From positions 21,855,996-21,919,995 of the forward strand of contig NC_087066.1 of assembly GCF_963678635.1 (NCBI RefSeq): a stretch of DNA of 64,000 nucleotides, written 5' to 3'. The translations under genes and the position numbers were made by a program. This DNA is from Symsagittifera roscoffensis (lineage: Eukaryota > Xenacoelomorpha > Acoela > Convolutidae). A model generated the notes under the pieces. It was not told the DNA's origin, searched no databases, and was given only the letters and a program-made list of their open reading frames with translations. This document shows positions 37,826 to 46,657 of this stretch, in pieces (position 1 is the first letter of the stretch; each line of letters starts with the position of its first letter).

Positions 37826-38178
37826 AAAGAAAAAACGGTTTAGAAGATAGATATACCAAGAGACTCGCAATCAGACAAACTGAGACCACTAAAGGCACTG
37901 GTAAGATTAGATAACCAATTCACCAAAACAAATAATGTGGCTACCGGAATCAGGTATCAATTTTGATTTGAGCGACAGGCGAGCAAGCACTAGAATCAGA
38001 CCAAAACTTTTTCCACAGAAAATTTAAACTTGCCGGCGCACTTTGTATACTATAATATACATCCAATTACAATTTTCGGAGCTCTACAACAACTTTCAAT
38101 TTTTTTTCTGGGATATGCGTTCAGCAGGCTGGGTAGTGTTACCAGAAACAATTTTAGTCACAGAACGACCCACCAGAT

Positions 38179-38466
38179 GTGTTTTGGGATTGGATTAACA
38201 AAATGAGATGGAAGTGGAATTACAAATCCACAAAATCGGCTTGCAAAGAAAGACCGAGGTTTGACGTGCTACTGTGCGAACATTCAGAAGGTTCGCAACA
38301 AGAACTATACAAAAAAGGTAAGGAGTGTTTGGTCGTCAAGAAAAATCAATTTATTTTACCCACTATATCACTATATCAAACCCATGAAAAAAATAAAAGA
38401 GTGGTGAAGAAGAAGGTGCAAAAAGAGATAGAAAAAGACTTTCCTACGGCCACCGTAAAGTATTGA
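38179..38466 (+). other. Unassigned ORF spanning the right end of the array
   Basis: A 95-codon, Lys-rich frame that begins in array sequence and continues past the deletion point of the other units (38273). It may be undeleted pol sequence between gag and protease/RT, or chance. No family is recognised. Confidence 0.3.
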
Positions 38467-38551
38467 ATGTGCATACACATGATTGTTCAACTCACCGAGA
38501 GTATTTGCTATGAAAAACAATTGTTTTTTGAAATTGGTCTCAGATTCAAAA

Positions 38552-39157
38552 ACTAAAAATAAATAAATGTTCCGAAAAAACTTGAAAAATCCAATGTGGA
38601 CAGGTTTTAGATGGCGTAGGTCAAATAATTACTGCTATCACAGTTTAGACCTAAAAAAGTTTCTAATAAGTTAAAACTGAATTAGAGAAGTAGTGTGACT
38701 TCAATAAGATAAGATTAAGTGCAATCGGCCAGTATCGATCCTTCACGGGGTCTTATGGTATAGCTAAACTTTCGGCGGAGTGCAAAAAGACATTGGATAG
38801 AACCATAAAAAATGATGAAAACATAGATTGTTTTTCTGGATGTTTTTCTTGTTGTCTCGAAAGGGATGAAAATGAACGCAAGAATTTGAAAAGAAAATCA
38901 GTCCTAGAATCTTCAAATGTGACTACATTGGAAATGAGGTAAATGAGTCAAAATCTGGCGGAAAAAGATGAACCAAAGCAGAGATGATATTGAAACTTAG
39001 CTCTGCAAAATCATTAAGCAACATAGACTGTTCATAGGCAGCATCGGTTTTTTTAAATTCATTCGAACCGCCACAAATGTCATACAGAAACTCTGGGCTC
39101 TATTAAAAAGAAAAAAATCAAAAATAAAAAAGGTCGTAAAAAATAAAATGGGGATAG
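38552..39157. repeat. Segment X, copy 1 (flank of element A)
   Basis: This 606-bp block is found again at 57243-57843 and its last 90 bp at 54297-54389. Copies 1 and 2 are each followed at the same base ('ggggatag') by an element-A LTR beginning TATTCC; copy 3 is followed by other sequence. It is not part of the element itself. Confidence 0.85.
38740..39099 (-). pseudogene. Exon-like frame in segment X, copy 1
   Basis: On the minus strand a pyrimidine-rich acceptor (TTTTTCTTTTTAATAG) precedes a frame starting SPEFLYDICGGSNEF and continuing MLLNDFAELSFNIISALVH. This copy is out of frame after FDSFTS because it lacks ten bases present in copy 3. I do not recognise the protein; it may be a duplicated exon of a host gene. 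Confidence 0.35.
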
Positions 39158-39478
39158 TATTCCAAACTAACTTGACTTAACTTTTTGCGATCGACCAAAT
39201 CGCAGCTAGTTAGAACAAGGGGTCTTTCTGAATGTTGCTAAGATTTTCCTATTCTTATTCAACAGACAAAGTTTCTTTCACTCGTAAATAGGTATATTAT
39301 TTCAGATATAGAGGACACACATCAATTTTATATCAAGAGACATTGGGGTATGGATTGATAGTTATCGAGATAGAGATTTGAGATTTTGGTCATTAGGATG
39401 GTTGGAGGTCTCAGTATGAGAGTGGTTGTGAGATTTGAGATTTTGAGAAAGTGATATTTGGTAAATATTTTTGCTTGG

Positions 39479-39486
39479 CTTATATA
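39479..39486 (-). promoter_or_regulatory. TATA box in element A LTR
   Basis: The minus strand reads GGTATATAAGCC. This would place the U3/R boundary near 39450, leaving about 290 bp of R-U5 before the primer-binding site. The same motif is present in the other LTR copies. Confidence 0.55.
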
Positions 39487-39859
39487 CCGTAGATTTTGAT
39501 ATTTTCAACATTCCATCTGTTGGTTAAACCAATCAGAAAGAAACAACATATGCTGTAATGTTTGCTTTTGGTGATATTTTATCAACCGAGCAAACACATA
39601 ACTTCAAGCTAGCATATGGTATAAGTTAAAGAATTTTGTTTCTGATTCCAAGTCAGAACATTTGGTAAAAGTTTAATAATTGTGTTTCTCATTTCAATTC
39701 AGAACATCCAACCATCATATAGGGTGATTGTTAAACGGTGATACCCGTTGACAAAAAATTTAAAAGCATAATATAATTTACTAAACATCAAAAAAGTTTT
39801 AATAGAGTTTGCGTAATGTTTTTATTCTGATTTTGATAGTTTGTTCGTAAAGTGGCGGC

Positions 39860-39975
39860 TTGTAGTGTAGTTGGTCGATGAATGGCTGCTTGTAGTCGGT
39901 TGAAGAATGGCTGCTTGTAGTCGGTTGATGAATGGCTGCTTGTAGTCGGTTGAAGAATGGCTGATTGTAGTGTAG
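39860..39975. repeat. 24-25-bp tandem repeat in LTR U3
   Basis: About four units of 'aatggctgcttgtagtcggttga(t/a)g' with alternating T/A. Present in all three LTR copies (also about 53480-53595 and 55100-55205), so it belongs to the LTR. It sits about 400 bp upstream of the TATA box and could be an enhancer-like array. The short ORFs across it are by-products. Confidence 0.75.
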
Positions 39976-40213
39976 GTGCATGTAGAGTCGAGCAGTGTTT
40001 TGTAGAATTGTGGCGGCGGCCAAATCACAGCTGGATACTTTTGAGAAATATAACATCAAATATAATTTTTCAATTTTGTTTTAGCGAATATACTTATCGG
40101 AAATACTGGACTATATTTGTAGAAGCATACTTTGTAAGGTGGTGGGGGCCAAATCACAGTTGGAGTTTAAAAAATAAAAAGACGGAGGTTAACAGATAAT
40201 CTTGAAACTGATA

Positions 40214-40228
40214 GTTTCCTTCCACCTG
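40214..40228 (-). other. Polypurine tract of element A
   Basis: The minus strand reads GGTGGAAGGAAAC directly upstream of the 3' LTR, the usual place for plus-strand priming. It lies 12 bp past the stop of the last ORF. Confidence 0.55.
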
Positions 40229-40239
40229 GGTTTTTAGGC

Positions 40240-40884
40240 TCAGATATTTATTTCTGAGATCCTTATTTTTTCCCGGAGCACTGTTATGGTTTTCTGCATT
40301 TGGTTGATGCGATTTAAATCGTTTATGTAATCCTTTTGCACTTGATCCGTGTAGGAGTCAAGGATTGGAGTCTGCATTTGGGCGGTTATAGAGGCTGCAG
40401 GAACACAAATATGTTGATGGGGGAGTTGTGGATTAACCAGACGGTATGCATCGTTACCGTTTTGGTAAGGGTGATAAGTGTCTATCTTAAATCGGTTAAT
40501 AAAGGGAGAGATCGCATAATTTAGACTGGTGTCAAAATTTGGTGGTTTCCTGGGGCTGAGGTTTTGTTCCTTTTTGACTTGAATCGCGATTTTTGATTCA
40601 AGTTCTAGAGAGTTTGCGGATTGGTGAACTATTACAGTTTCAGATTCTAGGTTTTGCCTAGTTGAAGAAGAGGGGAGAATTTTGAAAGGTCGGACAATTG
40701 CTTTTCTCTTTTGAGTGCAATTAAAATTTTTCATTTTTGGAATTTTAAAATTGGTATTCAATTTTGGTTGATTAATCGGGTTGATTATTTTGGATGGCAT
40801 TTCCATAGAATCAATTAGAGACAGAAGGTTTTCGAAATCGAGCAAGTCTTCTTCAAGTGGAGTGTGAAGAAGATCAGTGGGCAT
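40240..40884 (-). CDS. Element A accessory ORF, 214 aa
   Basis: An open frame from MPTDLLHTPLEEDLLDFENL to NI, ending just before the polypurine tract. The N-terminus is acidic with Leu-rich patches, the middle is basic, and the last 40 residues (KDYINDLNRINQMQKTITVL) form a predicted coiled coil. The frame is conserved in the fragment at 53860-54300 and, with a one-base deletion, in the fragment at 55471-56115, which suggests it is a real gene of this family. No signal peptide and no known domain. The acidic start and coiled coil would fit a regulatory protein, but that is a guess. Confidence 0.5.
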   Translation of the reverse strand: MPTDLLHTPLEEDLLDFENLLSLIDSMEMPSKIINPINQPKLNTNFKIPKMKNFNCTQKRKAIVRPFKILPSSSTRQNLESETVIVHQSANSLELESKIAIQVKKEQNLSPRKPPNFDTSLNYAISPFINRFKIDTYHPYQNGNDAYRLVNPQLPHQHICVPAASITAQMQTPILDSYTDQVQKDYINDLNRINQMQKTITVLREKIRISEINI

Positions 40885-40904
40885 ATCCTAAAACATAAAA
40901 TAAA

Positions 40905-41105
40905 TTAGACCGGTACAGCCTGTCGATTATTGTAATCGACTTGTTGGAGTCTAGGATAAATTTTATCCTGATTTTCGTTTTCAGAATCCTCTTGTTGAGG
41001 TGCCTGAGGCCTATGATCAAGCTGAATATTTTGATCATTCTCATTTTGAGCGAATATTGAAGTCACTATAAAAGTGAAAAGTATATTGTAAGAGGCGGCT
41101 AACAT
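40905..41105 (-). CDS. Element A small ORF with signal-peptide-like N-terminus
   Basis: A 66-codon frame: a hydrophobic N-terminus (MLAASYNILFTFIVTSIFAQ) that looks like a signal peptide or single membrane segment, then a short acidic Gln/Glu/Asp-rich tail. The fragment at 56115-56336 keeps the frame with substitutions but has lost the stop. It lies between the env-like region and the 214-aa ORF. It could be the end of an env product expressed separately or a small secreted or membrane accessory protein. Confidence 0.45.
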   Translation of the reverse strand: MLAASYNILFTFIVTSIFAQNENDQNIQLDHRPQAPQQEDSENENQDKIYPRLQQVDYNNRQAVPV

Positions 41106-41264
41106 AATTTTTCCGAAATGAAGAGTTCAGCCGGTTAGTTTGTGTATGTGTAAAACTTTTATTACAAATACAAGAGCGTCGAGTATAAACTTGACGAAAA
41201 GGAAAGAGGTGAATATTATTCCGCATCTTTCTAAATAATATTGTATTGTACCAAAAATACGAGT

Positions 41265-43258
41265 TTACTCGTTTTTCCAAAAATCAGGCGAGATAAGATA
41301 GTCTAAGTATATATTTTGCGTAGATCCGTATTGACTACTCGAGTCCGGATAGAAGTGTTTTCTTGCACTAAGAAAATTTCTGGATACTTTTTGTAAAATA
41401 CCCTTCATTTCAGAGTGATCGGTAATCATGCTCCAAAATTTTTGTATTTGTGCATAAGTGTAAATAGAAGCATCATTACTAGATGCAAGAGAGTGTTTTA
41501 CTTGCCGTTTAATTTCTTTCGGCTTAAAAAGATCTGGACCTTTTACTCTAGTAATAGAGGGTGTGAGTTCGATCCAAGAATTATCGTTATCAACATCTAG
41601 TTGATAAAGATTTAAATGCTTATCGGAGCAGTCTTGTTGATCTGCCGATTCAAAAGTTTGTCGAGTGATCGGGTCGACGAAATGAATTTTTTCGCGATAC
41701 ATAATTGGTATCCGATTATAGCATGCATCCATTAATTGTAATGGAGAATAAAGTTTTGGGCAGTGGTAGAGCCAGGCAACATTGCCATTGGTCTCTAAAA
41801 ACATAGACTTATTTCGGGTCAAAATATAGCCGGCTAAACGCGGGCTTTCGATAGTGAGCATTAAAGTATTGAGAATAATGGAGCAATCTAACTCAAATTG
41901 ATTCGTTAAAAGTGCCAACTTGGCAGTTGGAAGCATGTAAAAGCTTCGAAAAAGAATATAATCTAGTTTTGTTTCTAGATGAGCTTCGTAGTCTATTTGT
42001 CCCGGTGCAAAGGGATAATTTTCATTTTTTGCGTATTTTACGTAAGTCAAATTTGGTTCCGAATGAATAATTCCTGTATTAGCACTCGGGTTTATTTGTA
42101 AACCAGTATCCATATTAAAACCGTTGTGGTATGCTATCAACAATGATTCGTATTGGGTTGGGTAGACTGTGTTTGGGTGTCCACATAAAGATTGTGGTTT
42201 ATTTAGTATTTTTAGCAAAAATTGTTGAGTGTCTCTACCTCGAGTATGGTGGTTGGATATTTTAGTATTATAATAATTTCATTTTATGTTTTCATCTTTT
42301 TGGGGTGTTAAACCAAAAAGACGCATTCAGTCTCTATAAAATTTTTAAGAAATAAATAAAATTGATTTTAGTAATACAACAAAATAATAATTTTCTTCAT
42401 TTCGAATCATTTTTGCTTCGAAATTATTGAGAACCGAAAAAATGCAGTTTTCGGGCTCGTTCCAAGTATATGCAAAAGGGTCAAGTGATGTTGTTTTACA
42501 TCCGTTTTCATAAACAGGACAAGGTAATGGAATGTTTTGCCAGTTATTTACGGTGCTATCTTTTAGATTGACAGTTAAGGAAATTTTTTGCATGTATGAT
42601 TCGAAAGTATCCATATGGATCCAAGAACGATCGCTGCATTTGTTGTGGTATTCGCCATCAATTTTGCCTCTATTTGTATTTGTGACGATTTTTTCGTCGA
42701 AGCGAAAAGGAATATTTTTTGAGTATCCTAAGTTAACATATCCCCGTTCGGCGGCGTGCTTACAAGTATCAGGGGAAATGTGTATATCAGTTGTGATTAT
42801 ATTTTGGCGAGCGTCCATTCCGCTTGAATCGAAAGAATCACAAAACCATCGGATAGACTGGTGTTTTATACGACACATTGTCGCGTTAATTTTGTACTAT
42901 AATGCCGTTGGTAAAGAGTAACCTCGGCTGTTGCAGTATCGATATTTTCAGGTTGTATTTTGCAGGGAGCTACTTTATTAAGTGAGAACATTTTATTCAA
43001 TGTCATTAGTCGACAATCAAAATGCGCATTTTTTAGATCTTTTGTTGTATCAGCGTAGAGATTGTCCTCTGGATTAAAAGCGCAGATTTGTTGGGGAAAT
43101 ATTAAAAGAGTGTTTATAGCTAAGCAGAAAATTTTTAGTTTTAGACGGCGGCGAAAAAGAGAAATTATACTTACTTTCAGCAAATCATCGATTACTTGGT
43201 CCGTTGATTGATCAAGGTCCATTATTTCACCTTCTTCGAGATCGCTGATTTTACACAT
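41265..43258 (-). pseudogene. Env-like glycoprotein region, broken
   Basis: Three frames in order. 43258-42866 has an acidic start, a basic hinge (FRRRLKLK) and a hydrophobic stretch (IFCLAINTLLIF) like an internal signal peptide. 42878-42345 is Cys-rich and includes TVNNWQNIPLPCPVYENGC and DPFAYTWNEPENC. 42218-41265 (317 codons) starts near LCGHPNTVYPTQYESL. The first two are in different frames; the last two share a frame but are separated by stops. Cys content, size, signal sequence and position after integrase all fit an envelope protein of invertebrate LTR elements, and some motifs recall chuvirus-like glycoproteins, though I cannot confirm the class. A strong donor (GTAAGTAT, near 43170, minus strand) lies at the start and might serve spliced env mRNA. 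No clear membrane anchor is in the third frame. Confidence 0.6.
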
Positions 43259-43270
43259 TATTTTTGAAAT

Positions 43271-43477
43271 TTATTGATTTTTGCAATTGCTGAGAAGTAT
43301 CAGAGCAAAGTTTTGGAGGTTGAGAAGTTTTTGGAAGAATGATTCTGGGCTTATTTTTGCTGGTTTATGTAGATCAAATTCTGATAAAATTTGTTTGTTT
43401 AAGACAGGTTTTAGCAAAGCCGGCTGTTCAGTTATAATTGTCATACTATACTGTGCCGTATTTGTTTTTACTGGCAC
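43271..43477 (-). CDS. Element A short ORF, 68 aa
   Basis: A small frame directly before the env-like region, ending 12 bp from its ATG. It has no recognised domain and no sister copy in the window to test conservation. It may be an env leader exon or chance. Confidence 0.25.
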   Translation of the reverse strand: MPVKTNTAQYSMTIITEQPALLKPVLNKQILSEFDLHKPAKISPESFFQKLLNLQNFALILLSNCKNQ

Positions 43478-43548
43478 GTGTCTACGGCCGTTGGTACTTT
43501 AGTGGAAGCTTTCGTCTTGAGTTTTTTTACTACTAACTGATTGAAAAT

Positions 43549-44230
43549 ATGGCCACAAAAGATGATTCAGATAACTGGCTCAAGTATCCAGAAAAATTAG
43601 AGCCTTTGAAAAAATATTCCGCTTTGGGATATAAATAATGAGAAAAAGGAGGAGAGAAAAAAAATATTTGAATTTATTTATATTTCAGATCGCCTTATTT
43701 CAAGGGTAGAGTACCTGCTATTCACTAACGACAATGATTTGTTCGACGTTCCGCTTTTGCGGGAAGCCGAATGGTGGTCAGCCCAAATAATAAAATTCAA
43801 TTTGGGTAGGAATGCTGATATCATGTCCAATTGTTGGGAGGAAATTGACCAATTGTCCAGCGATTCAATAGAGTTGATCGGTTTGCTCCTTGGTGAAGAT
43901 GTGAGTATACTTTTGATCATTTGATTACAATTTCAATAATACAATTATATTTTGACATAAAAGTTTTGTTTCGTTTAAAAACTAATATTTTTACTGTTGT
44001 TTTAGTTCTATAGAAGCATGTTCATGGAGAACGGACGAGAGAAGCTAGATATGCTAAAACGAAATTCAATGGCGTGGTGGCAACCCGAGCCGGTATTGCA
44101 GATAGTAGCCAAAAGCAAGCAGTCAAGACAAAGTAGCGAAAAAATGACTCTAGAAATATTGTATACTAATAAAATTATACATGAAATAGCAAATAATTTT
44201 GAGTCAAAGTTGCCTTGGGGCGAAATTTAA
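43549..44230 (+). CDS. Antisense spliced gene inside element A, unknown function
   Basis: On the strand opposite to the element, two exons are clear: 43689-43900 (acceptor TTATATTTCAG, donor GATGTGAGT) and 44006-44230 (acceptor TTGTTTTAG), joined in phase 0. They read DRLISRVEYLLFTNDNDLF...WWSAQIIKFNLGRNAD, then FYRSMFMENGREKLDML to LPWGEI. An ATG at 43549 starts MATKDDSDNWLKYPEKL and would join in frame only through a 61-bp intron with a non-canonical GA donor at 43628, giving about 171 aa. The first exon is therefore uncertain. AATAAA lies at 44235, and the convergent minus-strand ORF stops at 44242, so the two genes end almost tail to tail. Many Trp, no Cys cluster, no family recognised. 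It may be an accessory gene of the element or a captured host gene. Confidence 0.55.
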
Positions 44231-44234
44231 CGAA

Positions 44235-44240
44235 AATAAA
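44235..44240 (+). terminator. Polyadenylation signal AATAAA of the antisense gene
   Basis: Five bases after the stop codon of the plus-strand spliced gene, and adjacent to the stop of the opposing minus-strand ORF at 44242. Confidence 0.45.
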
Positions 44241-44241
44241 T

Positions 44242-44859
44242 TTATTTTTCTGATATCCATTTGTCCCTACTTTTTTCTAAAGCTGGATATATGACTAGAT
44301 GGAATTGGACTTCCGAATTTTTGTGTGGGACGAGGCTGACTTCAGGAATAGACGTATAGAGACTATTTTCGTAGTAGTTTTTTGAATTATTTGGGGATTG
44401 AGCATAATTTGAAAATCCTGCTGAATTATTAAAAAGCTGATAAAAATTTTGGGGTGGTGAAACAATAAACTGTGTTATAATGTTCCGGTGGCTTTGCGAG
44501 CTACTTGCGCCATCGAGTTCCTTTAGTTCATTTAATACACGTTTTGGGAATGGCGTAGAACTAGTAATAGGCTGTATATCGGGATTGAATGATGTTGATT
44601 CGAATAAATTCCTTAAGTTCATAGTTTCCTGTCCGGAATCAGAACTTTGTTTTGGCGACTTATTTTGTTCAGATTTCTTGATTGTAGAATCGTGGTTTGT
44701 CATATGTTGATATCCACTAGATATCACTGGCCAATAGGAATAATTCGCAATTTCAGTCTTTTTGGGCTGATTAAAATCGTCTATTTGTCGATTTGTTAGA
44801 TGATTATAAAAACCATCGGACATTGGATCGGTTGAATAATCAGTAACCAATTTTGGCAT
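44242..44859 (-). CDS. Element A accessory ORF, 205 aa
   Basis: The open frame starts about 21 bp after the integrase stop. It is rich in Ser, Asn, Gln and Tyr, has no hydrophobic segment, and ends EKSRDKWISEK. No domain is recognised. Position between integrase and env fits an accessory protein; no sister copy is in the window. Confidence 0.4.
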   Translation of the reverse strand: MPKLVTDYSTDPMSDGFYNHLTNRQIDDFNQPKKTEIANYSYWPVISSGYQHMTNHDSTIKKSEQNKSPKQSSDSGQETMNLRNLFESTSFNPDIQPITSSTPFPKRVLNELKELDGASSSQSHRNIITQFIVSPPQNFYQLFNNSAGFSNYAQSPNNSKNYYENSLYTSIPEVSLVPHKNSEVQFHLVIYPALEKSRDKWISEK

Positions 44860-44880
44860 TGTGTTTTTTTTGGAAAGTAT

Positions 44881-45376
44881 TCAACAATATGATTGCGGTG
44901 TACTATTTTTTTTCTCTGAGATTGCGTCGTTTTCTATTTTATAGTTGACATCTGTTACTTGTTCAACTACAGTATATGGACCAGATCTTAAATGTAGCAG
45001 CTTTTGGGACCTTAAAAGTGGTTTAGATCTATTTTCAAGCAATACTTTACTGCCAATTTTGATTGGTTTACCTAGCTTATGTTGATTTCGAAAATAATGC
45101 GCTTGATTAGTGACGCGGCGACAATGTATATAAGTGTTGCTGTAAATTGTTTCAAAAAGATTCTCCCTTTTTAAAATTACTGAGGATATTCGGTTTTGGA
45201 GTAATTTATCGATTTTCTCATTTTTTACACTTTCTTCACTATGAACATGAGGTGAAAGGCCGGTGCAATATTCTGATATGCATCGTTTATCATTATCACG
45301 AAATAATCCTAGTTTTAGACTGATTGGAATTTGTGGTTTAAAGCCAAATACGATTTCGTATGGCGTACTTGTTATG
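44881..45376 (-). pseudogene. Integrase C-terminal part with GPY/F module
   Basis: The minus-strand frame begins TSTPYEIVFGFKPQIP, the conserved end of the integrase core. It continues through an Arg/Lys-rich helix and then has GSKVLLENRSKPLL and LRSGPYTVVEQVTDVNYKI, the GPY/F module of Ty3/gypsy integrases, ending at a TGA (44881-44883). It is separated from the first part of integrase by the 1.28-kb segment at 45377-46657. Confidence 0.75.
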
Positions 45377-46657
45377 ACCAGTTTTACACGTGTCTTTGTG
45401 TGGAAGAAATGTAGTTCCTTTTTTAAAATATGTTTCGGCTGTATGTTTATACAGATGTGAGGAGCGGTGTGAGATATTTAGGAGATCTTTAAGTCGGATT
45501 GTTTCTGTTTTAGAAACATTCGGATATTCTTTATCATTGTTTAATAAGCCATATGAGATGACACCATCTTCGAATTTTAGTTCCACTGCTGGAATATCAA
45601 AATAAAGGGCTTTAAGAAACAAATGACAGAAGTCGATTCCTAATAGAATAACAGTGCGTTCTTCTGTTATCCAGACTTTGTGGTTTGTTGGATACTTTCC
45701 GTCGGTATCAAAGCATGAAACGATTGATGTATGGCCAATCATACGGATTTCAGATCCGTTGTAAGTTTTGGTTTTACTTTGGGATTTGAAAAGAGTCAGT
45801 TTTTGTCCAATTTTGTTTAATCCTCGATAAGTTGGTTCATTTATGATACTACAAGTTGATCCTGGATCGACCATAAATTCAATTTCCAGTCCACAATTTT
45901 TATTTGTGTCTCCGGTGGCGAAATGATACAGATTGAGATAGATCCTTGCTTTTGGATTGCTATCTTCACTTGGCTTCGGAGACTTTATTAGTTTAAAGGA
46001 AACATATCTGTCAGTGCGTTACAGTAGTTAGTTTCTTCTTCTACCCAATGGGTATTTTCAACTTGATTTTGATTCATTCTGAATCCTAGTGATCTTGATC
46101 TATCAGAATCACGACTATTTGTTCGGTCATATCCGTTTTGATGATATTATCGACCTCTAGGATCACTGCTGGATTGCCTATTCTCTTGGTCATAATGCTG
46201 TTTTGCAGCTTGTTCATTATCTCTGAAAGTATTTTGTTTTGGGTATTTTTCGTCATATGACTCGTTTTGCCTGGTATTGGAATTGTACGATGGCTGTTGA
46301 TTATTTCTTGGATAACCGTTTTTGCTACAGTTATTATGATAACGAATACCATAGTTACTTTGATTCTGGAAATTTGGAGTATTTCCATAATTTCCTGATT
46401 GACCGCTTTGATTTGTAAAGTTGTTGTTTCTTGACTGATCGTTTTGATTGTAATTTCTTTGGTTTGAGAAATTTCGGTTACGTTTATAGTCGGTCTCAAA
46501 TGACACTTTTCTATCATTTTTTATTGTTAGTTCTTTGCGAAGTTTGTTTACTTCGTCCTGGACTTGTTTCTTAGAGCATCTAGAGATAGAATGACCGTTC
46601 ATCCTACAATAATCACAGAAGCGTGTATTTTTTGGTCTGCCTTTTACATCCGGATCT
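45377..46657 (-). repeat. Duplicated gag-protease segment lying inside integrase
   Basis: 1,281 bp almost identical to 50389-51669 at a constant offset of 5,012 bp. It carries the gag zinc-knuckle region, the gag C-terminal Asn/Arg-rich tail and the start of protease (VDPGSTCS to TCKTG). Its edges are the short matches 'accag' (left) and 'ggatct' (right). It takes the place of about 100 or more integrase residues, including the catalytic Glu. Differences from the donor are a handful of substitutions. Confidence 0.9.

Larger units (their letters stand above)
24397..38273 (+). mobile_element. Tandem LTR-sharing array of a Ty3/gypsy element (four partial units)
   Basis: Four copies of an LTR-like block (24397-25900, 28803-30230, 32167-33592, 35531-36944) alternate with internal sequence in the same orientation. 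Units 2 and 3 repeat with a period of about 3,364 bp and are nearly identical. Each holds LTR, a gag fragment and a pol tail, with the middle of pol deleted at the same place. Unit 1 is longer and more diverged and keeps an integrase segment; unit 4 stops in gag/pro and runs into other sequence. Units share LTRs rather than having two each, as expected from unequal recombination between LTRs or template switching. The gag and integrase motifs are those of Ty3/gypsy elements of the Mag/SURL type. Confidence 0.85.
39158..40213 (-). repeat. Element A 3' LTR
   Basis: 1,056 bp, matching 52778-53833 at an offset of 13,620 bp and 54390-55444. On the plus strand it starts TATTCC and ends CTGATA, and a polypyrimidine run (the complement of a polypurine tract) follows at 40214. 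It contains a TATA box for minus-strand transcription and a short tandem repeat in U3. The right border is inferred from the polypurine tract because neighbouring copies share sequence past it. Confidence 0.8.

Noticed and set aside
39860..39975. CRISPR-like regular repeat
   Set aside because: Direct head-to-tail repeats without unique spacers, inside an LTR of a eukaryotic element.
39799..40059. Repetitive minus-strand ORFs (QPTTSSHSSTDYKQ-type) in each LTR
   Set aside because: Translation of the 24-25-bp U3 repeat; LTR sequence, no evidence of coding.
43678..43920. Minus-strand ORF through the antisense gene region
   Set aside because: Lies opposite a plus-strand exon with clear splice sites; the minus frame has no matching family or continuity with neighbouring element ORFs.
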